Shown piece by piece: positions 1 to 12,245 of a DNA stretch of 64,000 bases (position 1 is its first letter; the number at the start of each line of letters is the position of its first letter). Below the pieces are notes generated by a model. The model saw nothing but the letters and a program-made list of their open reading frames with translations. It made no database searches and had not been told where the DNA came from. The translations under genes were made by a program, and so were the position numbers. This DNA is from Neocallimastix lanati (nom. inval.) (taxonomy: Eukaryota > Neocallimastigomycota > Neocallimastigomycetes > Neocallimastigales > Neocallimastigaceae), in assembly GCA_016946835.1 (NCBI GenBank), contig JACVTC010000186.1, forward strand, positions 15,001 through 79,000, in the 5' to 3' direction.

Positions 1-1501
1 TATTAAATTTTTTTTTTGGAAATTCACTTAAAATAGTTGAAATTACCCCTGCAACAATTGGTGAGGAAAAGGAAGTACCTATGACTATTTCTTCTGTGTA
101 AATGCCTGTTTCAAATGGAATATATGATACATTTGCAAAAAAAGGGGCATAAATATTGACGCCGTATCCCTGATTGGAAAACGAAGCCTTTTTATAATTA
201 TTAGAAATCATAATTTTTTCTTTATTCTCTTCAAGATTGATGCTTTCAATTCCTCCTACACATATTACATCATCTAATACACAAGGAAAAGTGACTTCAT
301 CATTTATGGATAAAATTTCACAATCATTTCCTGCTGCCGCAACAACAATAACTCCCTTGTTAGTTAATTCTTTAAATAAATCTGATATCGTAATTAAAAT
401 TTCATCCGATTTTAGTCGATCATACGTGTAATATTCACCGAAAGAGCAATTAATGACAGTTTTGTGAGGATTCTTTAAATGATCTCGAACAAATATTAAA
501 TTAGAAATTAAATCTAATGTTTCATTACCATGAACAATAAGATGAAGATTTGCTTTATTTGCAACACCATGTTTAATTCCTGCCGCCGCATCCGCCACCT
601 TGGAGCCATGGTCTTTTTTGATGTCGCCATAGCATTTGTCTAATGGTAAATTTTCACTTATTTTTCCTTCATAAGCTACACCTTCACACTTAACTGAACG
701 TTCATGAGTATTTGAAAATTCTTCATTTTTTAAATTAAAACCAGAATCTAAAATATATAAATCAACATCTTTTCCTGCTGATTTTGGATAATAATAATTA
801 GTATCATATTGATTAATCAGTTTTTCATCATATATTCCTTGTGAAATTAATGAAAGATGAAGATCTGTATTATTTCTAACATTCAACCCATTCCATTGAG
901 TTTCCTTCAAGATATAATTTTTATTATAATATGCCATTGATTTAAACTTTCTATTCTGAACACAGTTAATCACACGAGGAATCTTCTTAACACTTTCAAT
1001 TAAATCTTCCGAAAGATAAGCAGCAAAAATAGTTTTTTCCCCAACAGAACCAATGGAGTAAACAAAATTTGAATCTCCATAATCCATGGCATATTCAAAA
1101 TTTCTTTTATTTAATTTAGGATTTTTATTTTCAATTTCTTCAAATTTGGTAATATTTTTAAAAGTATTTTTATTGTCAATAATTAAATTATGAATTTTAT
1201 CAACTAATGAATTTATTAGTATTTCCTTCTTTTTTATATTTTCATTTTCATTTTCATTTTCATTTTCAAAATCATTTCTTTTTTTTTTAGAATTTTTATT
1301 TATAAAATTATTAGAAGTTGAAGAAGTTGATGAAGAAACTGTACTATTGATAAAAACTATATAATAATTTTCTTTATATAAGGAGATATCATTGTTATTT
1401 TTTAATATTTCATTATTTCTTGTATATATATTTTTGGAAAAGCATAAATTCAAAAATAATATTATTTCTAATATAGAATAAAAATTAAATTTATTATTCA
1501 T
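1..1501 (-). CDS. Subtilisin-like serine protease (S8), C-terminal end cut by the window edge
   Basis: The frame is open from an ATG at 1501 down to base 1, about 500 codons. The N-terminus has a hydrophobic stretch (residues about 7-22, ending CFS) that looks like a secretion signal. A Ser/Asn/Lys-rich segment with a Glu-Asn dipeptide run (about residues 60-90) and a propeptide-like region follow. The four S8 landmarks are present in order: Asp252 in ILDSG, His298 in DHGSKVAD, oxyanion Asn392 in AAAGND and Ser477 in GTSFSSPIVAG. The enzyme should hydrolyse peptide bonds outside the cell or in the secretory route. The His block departs from the usual HGTHVAG. No intron is needed. The start is the first ATG after an A/T-only upstream region, and the hydrophobic N-terminus supports it. 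The end of the catalytic domain and any C-terminal extension lie outside the window. Confidence 0.9.
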   Translation of the reverse strand, partial: MNNKFNFYSILEIILFLNLCFSKNIYTRNNEILKNNNDISLYKENYYIVFINSTVSSSTSSTSNNFINKNSKKKRNDFENENENENENIKKKEILINSLVDKIHNLIIDNKNTFKNITKFEEIENKNPKLNKRNFEYAMDYGDSNFVYSIGSVGEKTIFAAYLSEDLIESVKKIPRVINCVQNRKFKSMAYYNKNYILKETQWNGLNVRNNTDLHLSLISQGIYDEKLINQYDTNYYYPKSAGKDVDLYILDSGFNLKNEEFSNTHERSVKCEGVAYEGKISENLPLDKCYGDIKKDHGSKVADAAAGIKHGVANKANLHLIVHGNETLDLISNLIFVRDHLKNPHKTVINCSFGEYYTYDRLKSDEILITISDLFKELTNKGVIVVAAAGNDCEILSINDEVTFPCVLDDVICVGGIESINLEENKEKIMISNNYKKASFSNQGYGVNIYAPFFANVSYIPFETGIYTEEIVIGTSFSSPIVAGVISTILSEFPKKKFN

Positions 1502-2817
1502 TATTAATTATAATTTAATATATATATATATTTTTCTTTTATATATTATTAAATTTTTATTATAGTTTTAATTATAATTAATATTAATTATATTTTTATT
1601 ATTATATAATTTTATTAATGAAATTTAATTTATTTTAAATTAATACTTTACAATTATTATATTTATTTGTTTTTGTAATAGTAATAAATTATTATTATAA
1701 TAAAAGTTTTAAATATTATTGTATAACGTTAAAAGAATTTAATGTTTTAAAATTTTAAAATTTTAATTTGAAAACATTTCTATTCACTTTTTTTTTTTTT
1801 TTCTTGTTATTAAATCTATCAATATAAAATTAAATAATTAATAATAGACGTATTTTTTTTTTTATTTTGTTTTTTTAAAACAATTATATAATTTAATATT
1901 TTAATAATTAATAATAGACATATTTTTTTTTTTTTTTATTTTGTTTTTTTAAAACAATTATATAATTTAATAATTTAATATTTTAATATGACTCTATAAA
2001 GATTTACGAGCCATTAATTTTATTATATATATATATTTTTTATTATTTTTTAGTATAAAATTATTTATTCATATTATTTATGTATTATTTGATAAATTCT
2101 TATAAAAAAAAGTTTAAATTAAAAAAAAAAAGAAATTGTCAAGTATTTATAAACAAAAAAAAAAAAAAAAAAAAAAAAAAAGATTTTTAAAGTTTAGATT
2201 AATAAAACTAAATAAATTAAATTCAACAACAACAACATTCAACTCAAATTAAAATTAATTTTTTTAATTTTTTTTATTTTTATTAAAATTTACTGAACAA
2301 ATTAAGAACACATTAAAGAAAAAAAATTTTTTTCTTTTTCTTTTTTTTACTTTTTTTTTTTTCTTTTTTTTCTTTTTTAAGCCAGAATTCCAAAATTTAA
2401 AAAACTTTAAAAATTTTGTATTTATTATTTTTTTGTATTTTTTTATAGAACAAAAAGAATTTTCATAAATTAGATTTAAAATCAAAAAGAAAATTTTGAA
2501 AAGTAATCAAAATTATATTAATAGAAAGTAATCTATAATTTATTAAGAAGGAAAATATTTTATATATTATTAATAATTATTTATAAAATTTATTTTTTTT
2601 ATTTTATTATTTATTATTTGTTTAATAATCATAATTTAAAATATTTTTAATTACCTTTAAAAATGTTTTTTTTTTTTGTATTTTAATTTATTTTATAAAT
2701 ATTAATGATTAATGAATTTTTTTTTTTTGTTTTTAATTCCATAAAATAATTATTGGCTCTTTAAAAAAAATTTTTTTAGGGTAACACAAAAAAAATTTTT
2801 TTTAATTACAAAAAAAT
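1502..2817. other. AT-rich intergenic stretch, no gene seen
   Basis: Almost pure A/T with many poly-T and poly-A runs. A 60-70 bp segment (about 1840-1900 and 1905-1980) is present twice with small differences. The open frames here are only homopolymer translations rich in Lys and Phe. It probably includes the promoter of the protease gene, but no specific site stands out. Confidence 0.6.
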
Positions 2818-3204
2818 TATAATAAATAATAAATAATTAATAATAAATAAATAATAAATAATAAATTATAAATAAAATAATAAATAATAAATAATAAATA
2901 ATAAATAATAAATAATAAATAATAAATAATAAATAATAAATAATAAATAATAAATAATAAATAATAAATAATAAATAATAAATAATAAATAATAAATAAT
3001 AAATAATAAATAATAAATAATAAATAATAAATAATAAATAATAAATAATAAATAATAAATAATAAATAATAAATAAATAAATAATAAATAATAAATAATA
3101 AATAATAAATAATAAATAATAAATAATAAATAAATAAATAAATAAATAATAAATAATAAATAAATAATAAATAATAAATAATAAATAATAAATAATAAAT
3201 AATA
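2818..3204. repeat. (AATAAAT)-type microsatellite, about 390 bp
   Basis: Nearly uninterrupted AATAAATAAT units built from TAA and TAAA steps. Four-base AAAT steps are interspersed near 3070 and 3130-3160. It lies directly before the copia relic. Confidence 0.95.
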
Positions 3205-3259
3205 TATATATATTTTTTTTAGACTATCCTTTATAAGGCTTGATTATTTTATTCCAGCC

Positions 3260-6200
3260 ACAATAGACAATTAATAACAGAACAAACTTTTCCCTTAAGT
3301 GATTCTCCAGTTTCTACTGTTGAAACGAGTCTAGTCTTTGCTAACCTAAGAGAAACGCACTAGCTCACTTTTAATATTTCATAATGATTACTAATATACA
3401 TTGTTGTAATAATTAAAAAAAAAAAAAAATGCATCTATAATATATATATTATATATTATATATATATATATATTTAAAAAAAAAAAAAAAAATAAATAAT
3501 AAAATAATAAATAAATAAATAAATAAATAAATAAAATATTAATATTAATAATTGTTATAAATGTCAAATTTATCAAATATACTTTAAATAAATTAAATTT
3601 ATGTTATTTCGTTATATGTAGTTTTTCTCCATGTATTTGAAATGCATTAATTCTATGTTTAAATTATCTTACTATTAAGCCACAATTAGTATAAAAGGAA
3701 AATATTTTCATACATTTTTAACATTGTAATTACCTAAATAAATATATTAATAAATAAACTTTAATTAATAATAAAACGTCTTATCCTTTTCCCTTAAGAG
3801 TCTCATCTTAACCAAAATGTCTGAATTCCAACTTTCATCAGAAAACCGATTTAATAAGACTAATTATGAAGAATGATTTTTCCAAATTGGAAATTTCTTA
3901 ACTGCTAAGAATGTCTTTGACTTTGTAGAACAGAATGTAATTCATAACCTGGGAACCCAAATCGCCACTGTACCAGCAGAAGAAGCTGATGCTATTGAAC
4001 AAATCACAAACCAGTTGAGGATAGTAATCACTAATGATGCATTAGCCAAGACAATTATCTGTAACAATGTGATTAATGAAGCCATTAAACACATTAAAGG
4101 ATTAAGAACCGCTTTTGAAATTATTGAAAAATTAAAGATAATTTATAAAGGAAATGAATTTGTTGACATTCATTTCTTAATAGGAAAACTGTACACTCTT
4201 AAGGCCAAAGGTATTTCTAATTGTAAGGATGTCTTAAATCAAATCAATGAACTCTTTAAATAACTAGAAAATAACAATACAAACCCTGAGCAACCTGGAA
4301 AAATTAAGAATAATCTACCTTTCCTTCCCTAACGAAATAAAATATCACTTACGACCAAGAGGAAATGAAAATGTGGATAATTTCATACAACAAGCGTATA
4401 ATGTTATTAATTTCCAGATGTATTTAAAACATAATGCCAGTTATAATGATAGTAAAATTCAACAAAACACCCAGGGTAACGATTTTATGGACATTGATCT
4501 CGCTTACAAAACTGATAGCGATTCCAGAGGAAAAGCATCCTCTATGCATCAAATATTCCATAACCATGAAAATCAAAAACATTGCAACATTTGCGATATG
4601 GACAACCATGATACTAAAGACTGTAATTTCAATCTTTTGAATAAGAAAAGGAGATGATACTAAAGTCTGTAATTTCAATCTTTTGAATAAGAAAACGAGA
4701 TGATACTAAAGACAGTAATTTCAATCTTTTGGATAAGAAAAGGAGTAATAAACAATATAAAGTCAACAAAAACGATCAAAATATAAAACATAAAAATAGA
4801 AGATTTAGAAGATACAAGCAAGTGTCTAACATTGAAATAGATGAAAACCCAGTTGAGGAGGAACTTTCTTTTGACGAATTAAAAGTATTGTATGACAATG
4901 AATTATGCAGATTAGAAAAGGACGATGAAAACAATCAAGATCAAGAACTTATCAACACAGAAACCGAACCAGTTCAAATGAACAACAATAATAATGATAA
5001 CTCCATAAATGCTATTGAAACTAACGCTGATGGATGTATTATATGGACTTTTGACACGGAGCATCGGAACATATTACATGTAACAAAGATATATTAACTA
5101 ATTTTAAAGAAGAAAAAATTATCTTAAGATGCGCTAATGATTCACTTTGCGAATTCGAAGGAAGCGGTACCTATGAAGGAAATTTAAAAATGGTTTTGAT
5201 TTAAAATTAACCAATGTTTTATACTCCAGCAAAATCAATAAAAATTTAATTAGTGGAATTAAATTAATAAAAGAAGGCATGATATATAAAATTATTCCTA
5301 AAAAAGACAAGGTATGTTCAACTTTAAAGTCTAATAAACATAAACAAAAGAAAACATTAGGACCTTTCAAATCAGATAAAAATAGCATTATTAGATTAAC
5401 GATAGTAGACTACTCAAATGAAGATCCGATGATTAACAGTATTTTATCAACAAATGAAATTGAATTAGACGATCAAAATAAAATGCTGTGGCACCGTAGA
5501 CTTGGCCACTTCTACCACGAAAACCTGGACATGTATCTTAGCACCCATTCTATAAAGGTACCAAAGTGCATTGACTGTCAAGTATCAAAACTTAAAAGAA
5601 AACCACATAACGGAAAAACTCAAAAAAACCAGTAGTATTTTGGAGGTAATTCATTTTGATTTAATAGACCCCATACAATAATCTTTCACTGGAAAAAGAT
5701 ACATACTAACTTTTTATAGATGATTTCTCAAGAAAGAGTTGGATTTTGCTAATAGAAAAACAAAACCGAAGTTCCCAAAATAATAATAAATTTCTTTATA
5801 TATTTAAATAACCAATGTAAAAACAAAATTAAAATTTTCAAAACAGATCAAAGAAAAGAATATATTAATAAAAAGGTCAAAAATTTCTGCAATAATAATA
5901 GAATCAGGAAATTGTACTGTCCATTTTACAACTCTCAGAGTAACGGAAAATCTGAGCGTTTCAATTACTCCTTAGTCAGCAGTGCAAAAACGCTTTTATT
6001 CTGGAGTAAATTAGATATAAAATTTTGGGACTACACCGTTAAATACGCTAACTTATTATACAACAAAGCACCACACCAAGGTATTAGGAATAAAATCCCA
6101 GAAGAGGTATTCTCCAATAAATCATCAAATCTCAAGTATATTAAGGTATTTGGATGCAGAGCTTACTTCAAGAACTTCTCCAAGGACAAAATGAAGTTTA

Positions 6201-7545
6201 AAAAACAAAGCTATTAAAGGAATTTTTCTTGGATTCAGTCTGGAATCACACTGTTATATAGTAATAGATTACAAAAATTTAAATATTCACCTCGTAAGGG
6301 AAGTTATATTTGATGAATCCAACTCCTGGAAAACTGATACTTAATGAATTCAATTCAAAAAATAACAATAAAAAGGTATCTTCAAAATATTTTAATCTCC
6401 ACAATTACTCAATACATATAAATAAATAATAACAATGAAACAAATAATCAACAACAAAACAAAATTAACGAAATCAATAATCCACAAGACAATAATAATA
6501 ACAAAATTAATGATCAACAAGGCAACGATGATAATGAAATCAATCATCAACGTCGACGTCAAAATAATTATCCCATGAAAATAAATGATAGCAATACAAT
6601 AATCGGCAATACAGATAATGAGAATCATTTAATTCATGACGATCAACCCAGTGCATCCATAATTGATGTCAAAATTGGAAAGAATAGTGATTCAGGAAAT
6701 AATATATTTGATTCGGAATCAATTACTATTTCGTCCGACTTATATACTGAACTTTTTTGAAGGCGATGATTTATCAAACAATATTAGCATTGACAATAGT
6801 CAAGAAAATCATATCAAAAATCTCACAAACGAATTTGGAGCAATATCAATGTCTAGTGACAATGATAACTCCCTTAATAATAAAGACAACAATATTAATA
6901 GTGAACAAACAAATTTTAACAAAACTAATTATCCAATAAACAAAAGAAAAATACATTATGATTATTCAGTTACCAATAAAAAACAAAAGAGAAAGTACAA
7001 TTCAATATCATCACAATTAAAAAGATAAAGATCACCACTTTTTAATGAAGAAAATAAACGATCTAATACCAATATTGATAACATAGAACCCAATAACATA
7101 ATTACAAATACACCATTAACATACAAACAAGCAATCACATGTAAAAATTAGAAGGAATGGATTTTAGCAATGAACGCAGAATTAAAAAATCTATATGATA
7201 ACAAAATAATGATATTTAAGAAACGTCTTCCATAAGGTACTAATCCAACTTCGACAAAATGGGTATACACTATTAAAAGAGATGGTAATGGCAACATTAA
7301 AAAATACAAAGCTCGAATTGTGGCAAGAAGATTTTCGCAAATTAAGGGCATCAACTATAATCTTACTTATTCACTTACTCTCTTAGCATAGACATTTTAA
7401 AACTACTTCTTTCTATCTGCTGCAAAATTCAAGTGGTATGTTATGCAACTCGATATTAAAGCAGCATATCCTAATGCACCTTTGGAAGAAGAAATTTATG
7501 TTTCTATACCCCCAGGAGATAAAAATTATGGTCATGGTAAAATTT
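3260..7545 (+). mobile_element. Decayed Ty1/copia retrotransposon (fossil)
   Basis: Pieces in copia order can be read on the plus strand. Gag-like helical protein lies from about 3817. A zinc knuckle of the CX2CX4HX4C type is near 4580-4625. A GAG-pre-integrase block (WHRRLGHFYHENL) lies near 5490-5600. The distal integrase region (YNSQSNGKSERFN onward) is at 5915-6215. An Asn-rich linker spans 6300-7030. The start of the RVT_2 reverse transcriptase, including a QLDIKAAYPNAPLEEEIYV-like stretch, is at 7120-7545. The element is broken many times (of the order of ten or more) and its RT end is missing, so it is old. A motif TTTTCCCTTAAG occurs near 3288 and 3788 and may belong to a former LTR and leader, but clear LTRs were not found. 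Confidence 0.85.
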
Positions 7546-8100
7546 AATATTTTATTCTTTATAAATAATAAAATTAAAATTTATTAAAAAAAAAAAATAT
7601 AAAAGATAAGAATATCTGATTAGACATAATATTAATAAGAAATAGTTAATACTAAATAAATAGATAATAATTTTTAAAAAAACTTAATATATTATAAATT
7701 TTAATTCTTTTTATTTAAAAAAGTATAAAATATTAAATTTTAAATTTTTTAAAAATAATAATTAAAATTTATAATATATTAAATTTTTTAATAATAAGAA
7801 TTAAAATTTATAATATATTAAATTTTTTATAGAATAATAAAATAAATCTTAAATATTAATGTTTTTTTGAAAATTCAAAAACTTTTAAATTTGATGTATA
7901 CATTAATTATGTTGTTGAGAAATGAAATAATATAATTCATTCAATAGTATAAATTCATATTTTTTAAAATATTTCAATGGTATTCTTACCGTTGATACTA
8001 CATTCATAATGATTAATTATTTATGAATTTTTTATATTTATAAACATAATTGGTTTATTTCGAGATATCCCCGTTCAGAATGTGGAAATGTTTAAGAAAA
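7546..8100. other. AT-rich stretch without a gene
   Basis: Short imperfect direct repeats of an AAATTTATAATATATTAAATTTTT type (7690-7830) are the only structure. A few codons near 8040-8100 on the minus strand may belong to the degraded gene next door. Confidence 0.5.
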
Positions 8101-8104
8101 TTGG

Positions 8105-8830
8105 TTAGCTTTTTTCTATACTATCATTAAATTTTCCATTTTTTTTTTAATTTATTTATTATTTTTTTTTATAAATAATAGAAGGAGAATCTATATTTCC
8201 CTTAAACAAATCATGGTCAAAAAATAACACCAAAAATATTTTAAAAATATTTTCGAGTATATTGAAAATGTTTGAATAAGTAAAATCATTTAAATCCAAA
8301 AAAAAGCAAATAGCAACATTATAAATATCTTTTAATTCCATATTCTAAATAATATTTTGAAGTATTGATATAGGATTAAGAATTTCTGATTTAGAAATAC
8401 GTTCCTTCAAATTTTTTTTTTTTTTTTTTTTTCATGGTCAGATTCAACCCAAACAATTTTGTATAAATTTTTCCACTTGTGAAGGTCATCACTATTTGCT
8501 ATTCCTATATCTATAAGATTAATTTTATATTTATGAAGAAAATTTGGCTTAATAATATTGTGACATTTACGTATTAAAATAGTTTAAGAAGGTATAAATA
8601 TTTCGTGATTTACTTTTTTTTTTTTTTTGGTAGTAAGCAATTAATATAATTATTAAAAGTATTTTCACTCTTAGAAGTATATTTTTCTTTCAAATTGTTA
8701 TCTAAATTGATTTCCACTATGATTGGGAATTTCCCCTCTCTAACTATATGATAATAAACTACACAATTTTTAGTTGGTATATCAACAATCATTTCAAATT
8801 GTTTATGATAATAACAACAATAATATTTAT
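8105..8830 (-). pseudogene. Degraded, unrecognised protein-coding fragment
   Basis: On the minus strand, protein-like stretches follow one another in different frames. One (8792-8610) begins MIVDIPTKNCVVYYHIVREG. A second (about 8600-8430) contains INLIDIGIANSDDLHKWKN. A third (8341-8159) begins MELKDIYNVAICFFLDLNDF. They are separated by long T tracts, which read as poly-Lys in the coding strand, and by in-frame stops. The composition looks like genuine diverged coding sequence rather than random A/T. I do not recognise the family. It could be a host gene killed by homopolymer expansion or a transposon remnant. Confidence 0.4.
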
Positions 8831-9184
8831 TATCAACAATTTCAACAATTTCAACAATTTTAATATTTAATATTTATTTTATTTTATTCAATTTATTTAT
8901 GTTTATTAAATAATTTTTTTTATTATCTTTATACCACTTTTTTTATAATTATTTTTTATCCAATATTTCTTTTTATCTAATATTTTTTTTTATCCAATTT
9001 TTTTTTTTTTTTTTTCATTTTATCAATATATTAAATAAATTAAATATAACTTTGTTTATTATTATTCGATAGATATAGTCATAAATTATTTTTAATATTT
9101 TTAATAAATAAAAAAATTTTGAAATATACTATTATTATATGTATTATCATATATAAATATTAGAATAGAATAGAGTATATATTA

Positions 9185-9296
9185 TTATATACTACTTTAT
9201 AATATATCTGTATAGAATATAAAAATATAAATAAATACTATTATATACTACTTTATAATATATCTGTATAGAATATAAAAATATAAATAAATACTA
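9185..9296. repeat. Two-copy 56-bp direct tandem repeat
   Basis: The unit starting TTATATACTACTTTATAA at 9185 is repeated at 9241, essentially without differences. Confidence 0.85.
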
Positions 9297-9333
9297 TTAT
9301 ATATGCAATCAGCCATACAACCCTATGATAGAT

Positions 9334-9592
9334 GTTGGGTTGGTGTCTATAAAATAGATAAGAGAGAGACACAAACAATACATGCATTTGTATATAATCA
9401 ATGAAGTACAATTTATTTAGTATATAAAAGCCTATAATTAATAATGAATGTCTACTCTTTATTGCTATATAGATAAAATACTGAACAATATATTAATTAT
9501 ACATATACAGATTATATATATGATTACATCATTAATTTGAAATAAATATAAATATATATTATATTTAAATTATGATTATTATTTTTATTTAC
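9334..9592 (-). mobile_element. Copia-type LTR relic with adjacent polypurine tract (fossil)
   Basis: On the minus strand a purine tract CAGGGGGAG (9594-9604) is followed by TATGGTAAATA and about 260 bp of AT-rich sequence. That sequence contains a TATATA-rich promoter-like part and ends CACCAACCCAACA near 9334. A PPT abutting a TG...CA sequence is the layout of a 3' LTR. The body of the element is not recognisable on the far side (9610 onward), so this is a remnant. The boundaries are inferred from TG and CA alone. Confidence 0.5.
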
Positions 9593-9604
9593 CATACTCC
9601 CCCT

Positions 9605-10236
9605 GATTAATATTAATTTTTTTTTTTTTTTTAAAAAATAAAAAACTTCTAAAAAAAAAAAACAATTAGATTTATTACTATCAAATATTTTGATTGATAT
9701 TAAATGTATTATAATACTTTCTAATTTAAACCTTTTTTTTTTTTATACTACTTTTTAATCTAAATCTATTATTAATAGTATTTATATATTTATTTTTATT
9801 TTATTTTATTTTATTTTATTTTATTTTATTTTATTTTTTTATTTTAATGCTTTTTTTATTATTATAAATTATTTATTTTAAAAATATATTTATTTTATTA
9901 ATACTAAATAATATTTATTATATTAAAACTTTATTAGTATTAGTCATGCATAGGATAAAAAAAGTAAAATTTTAGTAGACAAATTATTAATTCTTTTATT
10001 ATAGGTAAAAAAAAAAAAAAATAACAAAAAAACTTTTTTCTTCAAAATGTAAAAATATTTAAATATTTTAGTCCTAATATATAAAAGTTTTTTAAGATTA
10101 AGTTTCAACACAGTATTATTATTTAAAATAAAAAGTTTATATATGTGAATGTAAACCTTGAAAATAAATAAATTAACTATAAATATTAATGAATAAAAAA
10201 TTATAAAATAAATAAATAAATATATTCTTTTATTTT

Positions 10237-10268
<32 letters not shown>

Positions 10269-11060
10269 CATTTTTAAACCATATATATCAAAAAAAAAAA
10301 AAAATAACGAAAAAATTTTTTTCTTTAAAATGTAAAAATCTCTAAAATTATTATTATCCATATATTTGTTAATAACAAATACATCTTTTTAATACATTTC
10401 ATTATATATTTTATATGAATTACTCTAACATTTTATAATGTAAATAATATCCACAATTATATTGTTAAATTTAAATAAATGTATATAAGTTTATTTAAAT
10501 TTAAATAATTATTTTTATTCTTATGAATCTTAATAAGAACCTTGACGTTATTAACGAATTTTCATCATCATAAATATTATTAATGTTATTTATTACATTT
10601 ATTATTTAATTACTTCAACTTGAAAAATTCTAATTTGTGCTGTCTTAAAAATTATTGATAAATGAAATTAATACAATTATTGATTCATTATTTAGTTCAA
10701 GATTACTTTTTAATATATTGCTTAATAAATATAAAAAACTAGAAAATATATATATTTTTATATATATATTTTTTTCTTAAAAATAAAATTTTCAATATTT
10801 TTATTACTCATTTTGAAATATAATTTTTATTAATCATTTCTTTTGCCATAACTTTAAAATTTTTTATGTTATTTGTTTAATATTTTATAAATATCATTAG
10901 TTAAAATTATTATTTTTATAACATTTGCCTTATATCTTATAAATGTATTGATTAAATATTTTACAAATATCGTTAGTAAAAATTCTTATAATATTTGCCT
11001 AATAATTTATATAGGTATTCATATTTTACAACAGTATTAAATACTTTTATGTATTGATAA
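9605..11060. other. AT-rich stretch without a gene
   Basis: Contains a (TTTTA)n tract near 9795-9845 and several poly-A runs. A pair of related segments near 9990-10080 and 10220-10340 share TCTTTTATTNTAGGTAAA followed by poly-A and AACTTTTTTCTT-like sequence. No coding signal was seen. Confidence 0.5.
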
Positions 11061-11064
11061 TGCA

Positions 11065-11520
11065 ATGATAAAATTAATTTAATTAAAAAAAAAAAAAAAA
11101 AAGAAAAAGAGAAAAAAGATATGTCTAGAACTTAATTCTACAAACCTTAAATATTAAATATATATAATACATTTTATTAACTCTATATATTTTTCTTATT
11201 CTTTTTTTCTTTTTTTTTTTTTTTTTTTTTTTTAATTTTTTAAATTAATCTAATAGAAATTGTACTTTTTAATGCAATGACAAAATTAATTTAATTTAAA
11301 ACAAAAGAAAAGAAAAAGAGAAAAAAGATATGTCTAGAACTTAATTTTACGAAACTTAAATATTAAATATTAAATATATTTTTCTTATTCTTTTTTTTTT
11401 TTTTTTTTTTCTTTCTTTTTTTTTTTTTTTTTAAAAAAAGTACAATTTTATTAGATTAATTTAAAAAAAAAAAAAAAAAGAAAGAAAAAAAAAAAAAAGA
11501 AAAAAGAAAAAAAAGAATAA
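11065..11520. repeat. Duplicated segment with long inverted polypyrimidine/polypurine arms
   Basis: A segment containing GATATGTCTAGAACTTAATT occurs at about 11119 and again at about 11328, each flanked by similar sequence, which gives a roughly 210-bp tandem duplication. In addition, a T/C-rich arm plus TAAATTAATCTAAT (11200-11270) is mirrored as an inverted copy, ATTAGATTAATTTA plus an A/G-rich arm, at 11432-11520. The T/C tract at 11390-11430 also pairs with the A/G tract. Confidence 0.75.
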
Positions 11521-12245
11521 TTATATGAAACAGAAATAAAACTCTAATTAATAATAAATTTATGTTAATTAAGAAATGTAGTAAAAGCATAAATTTATGT
11601 ATTTATCTAGTTTTTATTGTATTTACGTTAAAATTAATTTATATATTTTTATTATTTATATATTTTTTATTATTTAATTTAATAATTAATGAAAGTAAAT
11701 TTAATATTTATTACTTCAATATGGGAAAACTTTATTATAGTAAATAATTATAAAAGAGAAAAATACTTTGAAATAGTTTTAGTTCTCTGTCCAAGAATAA
11801 TAAATAGTAGATTATAGTAATTCTTGAGATTAAAATATGAAAATAAATATTAGTAATGGGAATAAATATTAGTTTTCATTTTAAATAAAAATGCTATGTA
11901 AATGTCATTCTTTTAAATAATTAAAATTTAAATAAAATAATTTTTCATAAAACACATAAATTATTTCTCCCAAACCTTAAAAGAACCGAACCTGAACTTT
12001 ATCAATTAAATAACCTTAATTATTATATAATACTATAATTAATTAAATTAATTAATTAATTAATTAAAAAAAAAATTAAATATATTAATTTTTTTTTATT
12101 ATTATTATTATTATTTTTTCATTCATGAGTAAAAGTTCATAGTATAAATATGTGTAATATTTTCCTATTAAATAAATTGAATTTTATAAAACAAAAACGT
12201 ACATAATACTATATATATATATATATATATAAATTTTTAAATTAA
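11521..12245. other. Upstream region of the ABC transporter, no other gene
   Basis: AT-rich. It contains a short open frame (11562-11747) of Leu/Ile/Phe-rich composition, which I take to be chance. A TA dinucleotide run (12213-12232) lies just upstream of the transporter ATG and may be part of its promoter. Confidence 0.45.

Noticed and set aside
2264-2485. Lys-rich frame on the minus strand
   Set aside because: Homopolymer translation only.
2818-3204. CRISPR-like array
   Set aside because: No spacers; a simple AT microsatellite in eukaryotic DNA.
11562-11747. Small hydrophobic open frame
   Set aside because: Leu/Ile/Phe composition expected from A/T-only DNA, with no motif or context.
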